Shown: positions 6,033 to 9,094 of the stretch, piece by piece
Layout: each line of letters starts with the position of its first letter
How positions within the stretch are numbered: the first letter of the stretch is position 1
Assembly (NCBI GenBank): GCA_022545625.1
Contig: JACZQS010000070.1
Location: 1-9,094, forward strand
Direction: 5' to 3'
DNA length: 9,094 nucleotides
DNA from: Pseudomonadota bacterium
Lineage (GTDB): Bacteria > Pseudomonadota > Gammaproteobacteria > GCA-001735895
Translations under genes and position numbers: made by a program
Notes under the pieces: model-generated
What the model was told of the DNA's origin: nothing
What the model saw: only the letters and a program-made list of their open reading frames with translations
The model's database searches: none

Positions 6033-7289
6033 ATGTTTTCCAAATCCATGAATATTGCAGACTTCGATCCCGAACTGTGGGCCGCTATGCAGGCAGAAGA
6101 GACGCGCCAGGAAGATCACATCGAGTTGATCGCCTCCGAAAACTATGCCAGTCCCAGGGTCATGCAGGCACAGGGTTCTGTTCTCACCAACAAGTATGCT
6201 GAAGGCTACCCATCGAAGCGCTACTATGGCGGATGTGAGCATGTAGATGTTGCCGAGGTACTGGCGATTGAAAGAGTGAAAAAACTATTCAACGCCGATT
6301 ATGCCAACGTTCAACCGCATTCGGGTTCGCAGGCGAATGCAGCGGTATACTTTGCATTGCTCAAGGCTGGAGATACAATTTTAGGCATGAGCCTGTCGGA
6401 CGGTGGGCACTTGACCCACGGTTCGAAGGTCAATTTTTCAGGAAAGTTGTTCAATGCGATGCAATACGGGCTCGACAGTGAAACTGGCGAAATAGATTAT
6501 AACGAGGTTGAATCGCTGGCAAAGGAGCATTCGCCGAAGATGATCGTGGCCGGGTTTTCAGCTTATTCGCGGATTGTGGACTGGCAACGATTTCGCGATA
6601 TTGCAGATTCAGTCGGTGCCTGTCTGTTCGTGGATATGGCGCATGTGGCTGGTCTGGTCGCAGTCGGCTGCTATCCCAGCCCAGTCGGAATTGCCGACGT
6701 CTGCACCAGCACGACTCACAAGACATTACGTGGCCCCAGGGGCGGGTTAATCCTGGCCAGGTCGAACCCGGAAATTGAAAAGAAACTGAGCTCGATGGTA
6801 TTTCCAGGTACCCAGGGCGGGCCCTTGATGCATGCGATTGCTGGTAAAGCGGTTGCCTTCAAGGAAGCCATGAGCGACGAGTTTGTCGAGTACCAGAAAC
6901 AGGTACTGGTAAATGCTGATGCGATGGCCCGGGTATTCATTGAGCGTGGTTTCGATATCGTCTCTGGCGGTACAGACAATCATTTGTTCCTGCTATCGCT
7001 GATTAGCAAAGGCCTGACCGGTAAAGAAGCTGATGCGGCGTTGAGTAGCGCCAATATTACGGTTAACAAAAATTCGGTGCCAAATGACCCGCAGTCCCCA
7101 TTCGTCACCTCAGGCTTGCGTATCGGCTCGCCAGCGATTACCACTCGCGGGTTCAGCGAAACCGATTCACGAAATCTGGCGAACTGGATTTGCGATATCC
7201 TCGACAATATGGGTAACCAGGAAGTCATCGCGACAGTCAAAGGCAAGGTGCAGGAAATCTGCAAACGTCTGCCGGTTTACGGCGATTAA
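6033..7289 (+). CDS. glyA: Serine hydroxymethyltransferase
   Basis: This cytoplasmic PLP enzyme converts serine and tetrahydrofolate into glycine and 5,10-methylenetetrahydrofolate, the main one-carbon source. The protein is 418 residues, against 417 in E. coli, and aligns throughout: MNIADFDPELW, IELIASENYASPRVM, NKYAEGYPSKRYYGGC, QPHSGSQAN, FVDMAHVAGLVA (Asp201), the PLP-lysine motif TTHKTLRGPRGG (Lys230), FPGTQGGPLMH, and ITVNKNSVPND. The ATG at 6033 gives MFSKSMNIADFD, matching E. coli MLKREMNIADYD. An upstream in-frame TTG at 5982 would add 17 unlikely residues. A TACAAT at 5998-6003 may be the -10, but its -35 is weak. nrdR follows after 34 bp and ribD after that, a common gammaproteobacterial order. 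Confidence 0.98.
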   Translation: MFSKSMNIADFDPELWAAMQAEETRQEDHIELIASENYASPRVMQAQGSVLTNKYAEGYPSKRYYGGCEHVDVAEVLAIERVKKLFNADYANVQPHSGSQANAAVYFALLKAGDTILGMSLSDGGHLTHGSKVNFSGKLFNAMQYGLDSETGEIDYNEVESLAKEHSPKMIVAGFSAYSRIVDWQRFRDIADSVGACLFVDMAHVAGLVAVGCYPSPVGIADVCTSTTHKTLRGPRGGLILARSNPEIEKKLSSMVFPGTQGGPLMHAIAGKAVAFKEAMSDEFVEYQKQVLVNADAMARVFIERGFDIVSGGTDNHLFLLSLISKGLTGKEADAALSSANITVNKNSVPNDPQSPFVTSGLRIGSPAITTRGFSETDSRNLANWICDILDNMGNQEVIATVKGKVQEICKRLPVYGD

Positions 7290-7323
7290 ACCTGGCCTCT
7301 TTAACAAGTGGATTGACTAGCTG

Positions 7324-7827
7324 ATGAAATGTCCTTTCTGCGGTACACCTGATACCAGGGTGGTCGACTCCAGATTAGCGCCGGAGTCGGTCCAGGTGCG
7401 CCGGCGCCGGGAGTGTGTTTCCTGCGAGACCCGATTCACTACCTACGAATCGCCCATGCTCAATATGCCGATAGTGATCAAGAATGACGGTAGTCGCGAC
7501 GCTTTTGATGAGTTACGACTGCGTAGTGGAATGATGCGTGCACTGGAAAAACGCCCCGTCGCTGCCGAGCAAATAGAAGATGCGATCGGCCATATCAAGA
7601 AACGATTGATCGGAATTGATTCACGTGAAATTTCGTCACGAAAAATTGGTGGCCTGGTGATGCACGAACTACAGCGACTGGATCATGTTGCTTATATTAG
7701 ATTTGCCTCGGTCTATCTGAGTTTTGAAGATATCCAGGCATTTGAAGAAGTCATCAAAACGCTCGAATCTGAACCGACGCCCGAGATGCACCGTCGACAG
7801 GTACCCTTGATCGATGAGGAGAGCTGA
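7324..7827 (+). CDS. nrdR: Transcriptional repressor NrdR
   Basis: NrdR is an ATP/dATP-sensing repressor of ribonucleotide reductase operons. It binds NrdR boxes when dATP is high. The 167-residue protein has the N-terminal zinc ribbon (C3, C6, C31, C34; MKCPFCGTPDTRVVDSR and RRRRECVSCETRFTTYE). The ATP-cone domain spans about 49-139, with LRSGMMRALEKRPV, IGGLVMHELQRLDHVAYIRFASVY and FEDI. It is about 18 residues longer than E. coli NrdR because of a charged C-terminal tail, TPEMHRRQVPLIDEES. The ATG at 7324 gives the exact conserved N-terminus. The stop overlaps the ribD start as TGATG, so translation is probably coupled. It likely shares a transcript with glyA. Confidence 0.97.
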   Translation: MKCPFCGTPDTRVVDSRLAPESVQVRRRRECVSCETRFTTYESPMLNMPIVIKNDGSRDAFDELRLRSGMMRALEKRPVAAEQIEDAIGHIKKRLIGIDSREISSRKIGGLVMHELQRLDHVAYIRFASVYLSFEDIQAFEEVIKTLESEPTPEMHRRQVPLIDEES

Positions 7828-8870
7828 TGCCTCGGCCAGTCAATCACGAATTCTGGATGGCACAGGCATTACGGCTAGCGCGAAAGGGGATGTATTCCAC
7901 GCACCCAAACCCGCGCGTGGGTTGTGTCATCGTTAAGGATGCGAAACTCGTATCGCAGGGCTGGCACGAATTCACCGGCGGTCCGCATGCTGAAATCAAT
8001 GCGATCGAAAAAAACCAGGTTCCACCCGGCAGTGACTTTTATACCACTCTCGAACCCTGCTCACACCACGGCAAAACACCACCCTGTGTCGATGCATTGA
8101 TCGAGCTTAAACCCAGGAGGGTGGTTGTTGCTATGCAAGACCCCAATCCGTTAGTGGCGGGTGCGGGAATTGGCAAACTCGAAGCGAATGGAATAAAAGT
8201 AGTGCAGGGTGTTCTCGAGTCAGAAGCCAGATTATTGAACCCGGGATTTATATCCCGACTGGAAAAAGGCCGTCCTTTCGTACGCTTGAAAATGGCAATA
8301 TCTCTGGATGGCCGTACCGCGTTAAAAAGTGGCGAGAGTCGATGGATTACTGGAAAATCGGCCAGGCTAGACGTGCAGCGCTTACGTGCCAGGAGTTCGG
8401 CAATTCTCACCTCGGCAAAAACTGTCATGGACGATAATCCCTCCTTAAACCTGCGAGTGTCAAAGTCAGACCTCGATCAAAATGTCGAGTTAAGACATCC
8501 AGTAAGGGTAATACTGGATGCAGAATTACGCTTGACCGGCAAGGAAAAAATATTTGGCACCGATGGCGAAATCTGGATTTATACCCTGAACAGCTCACCA
8601 TTCGAGATTGAGCGCCTGGTCGCGGCGGGTGCGCAGGTTTCAATTCTGGACGATTCCGGTTCCGGCAATATTAATCTGAAAAAGCTGATGTCACATCTGG
8701 CCAAACGAGAAATTAACGAAGTACACACCGAATGCGGGCAAACACTTGCCGGTGCATTGGTTCAGCAAGGACTGGTTGACGAAATAATAATTTATATGGC
8801 GCCGAAACTGTTGGGCAGCCGGTCGATTGGCGCCTTTGACCTGGGGCAGATATCGCATATCAGAAACACG
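7827..8870 (+). CDS. ribD: Riboflavin biosynthesis deaminase/reductase RibD, C-terminus lost at a junction
   Basis: RibD is a bifunctional enzyme that deaminates and then reduces the pyrimidine product of GTP cyclohydrolase II in riboflavin synthesis. The N-terminal deaminase has THPNPRVGCVIV, zinc/catalytic GGPHAEINAI (H54, E56) and EPCSHHGKTPPC (C78, C87). The reductase domain starts near residue 145 with RPFVRLKMAISLDGRTAL, then SRWITGKSARLDVQRLRA, and VHTECGQTLAGALVQQGLVDEIIIYMAPKLLG. Family likeness holds to about residue 348 (DLGQISHIRNT, ending at 8870). The frame then stays open to 9077 but reads a low-complexity T/S/Q/H-rich tail that is not RibD. Roughly the last 15-25 residues of the reductase are therefore missing. 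The ATG overlaps the nrdR stop by one base. The end is best explained by a sequence junction, not a frameshift, because the opposite strand codes for something else. Confidence 0.93.
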
Positions 8871-9088
8871 AGGCCCACACACGCCGGGGACCAAGCAACG
8901 TCGCAGCAAGTGGGGTCGACCACGCAGACGATGGACTCGCACCCACGATCATCACACCCAGGCGTGCCATGGGTGAAGCAGCAATCGCTAAGCGGACAGT
9001 TGGCGACATCGACGAAGATGACATCGGCCTGGACGCTGCATGAGAAGGCTGCGACCAAGGTCACGATCAGGCGATGACGGTGAAGCAT
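8870..9088 (-). CDS. N-terminal part of a secreted cysteine-rich protein, Planctomycetes-like
   Basis: The minus strand from 9088 reads a signal peptide (basic MLHRHR, hydrophobic core, SVQA cleavage site near residue 21). A compact cysteine module follows: CPLSDCC (31-37), GTPGCDDRGC (41-50), ESIVC (51-55), and DPTCCDVAWSPACVGL (58-73). The spacing CC..GxPGCxDxxC...VC..DPxCCDxxW...C is a module I associate with secreted multi-domain proteins of Planctomycetes and related phyla; it is not a gammaproteobacterial hallmark. It starts 6 bp from the window edge without visible upstream signals. At about 8870 it runs into the antisense of ribD, so its true C-terminus is absent. The piece also looks more GC-rich than the flanking genes. 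Whether the module is structural or binds a ligand is unknown. Confidence 0.6.
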
Positions 9089-9094
9089 GGCTGA

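Noticed and set aside
5894..6202. Plus-strand frame starting with a hydrophobic, membrane-like segment before glyA
   Set aside because: Its C-terminal half overlaps glyA in another frame and reads as shadow sequence. The hydrophobic part comes from T-rich promoter DNA, and no ribosome-binding site is seen.
8871..9077. T/S/Q/H-rich C-terminal extension of RibD as a genuine new domain
   Set aside because: The conserved end of the reductase domain is missing and not followed by an extension. The opposite strand shows a signal peptide and ordered cysteine module, so the plus-strand tail is antisense of that gene.

Overview
The window looks like chromosomal DNA of a gammaproteobacterium, probably an uncultured marine or sediment type. 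Three things suggest this: the conserved order glyA-nrdR-ribD on the right, a YggX/Fe(2+)-trafficking protein (a family essentially confined to beta/gammaproteobacteria), and a tRNA-Pro(GGG) fragment that closely resembles the gammaproteobacterial gene. No species-level call is possible from the sequence alone.

Left edge (1-403): a non-coding or mobile-type region. It holds a tandem 10-bp repeat, the 3' half of a tRNA-Pro(GGG) gene with no matching 5' half (the usual footprint of integration into a tRNA gene), an inverted 19-nt near-copy of the tRNA T-arm/acceptor segment, and a hairpin-rich 190-nt stretch that looks like a structured RNA or a dispersed repeat.

Signalling operon (404-3465, minus strand): a PP2C-type Ser/Thr phosphatase, a membrane-anchored eukaryotic-like Ser/Thr kinase, and a 90-residue tail-anchored protein. 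The genes are 9 bp apart and then overlapping (TGATG), with a good sigma70-like promoter immediately upstream. The phosphatase and kinase form an opposed phosphorylation pair of the PppA/PpkA kind, but no type VI secretion gene is visible.

Iron, Fe-S and ATP-grasp block (3694-5782): yggX on the plus strand converges on a minus-strand pair. That pair is an unusual A-type (IscA/ErpA-like) Fe-S carrier followed by an ATP-grasp ligase. A terminator- or attenuator-like hairpin lies between the two, and the start codon of the ligase is not clear.

Housekeeping block (6033-8870, plus strand): glyA (serine hydroxymethyltransferase), nrdR (ribonucleotide reductase repressor) and ribD (riboflavin deaminase/reductase), with nrdR and ribD overlapping by one base. 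Near residue 348 the RibD sequence stops making sense. The last about 220 bp instead encode, on the minus strand, the start of a secreted cysteine-rich protein of a type typical of Planctomycetes. This is either an assembly chimera at the contig end or a real rearrangement, and it is the most abrupt anomaly in the window.
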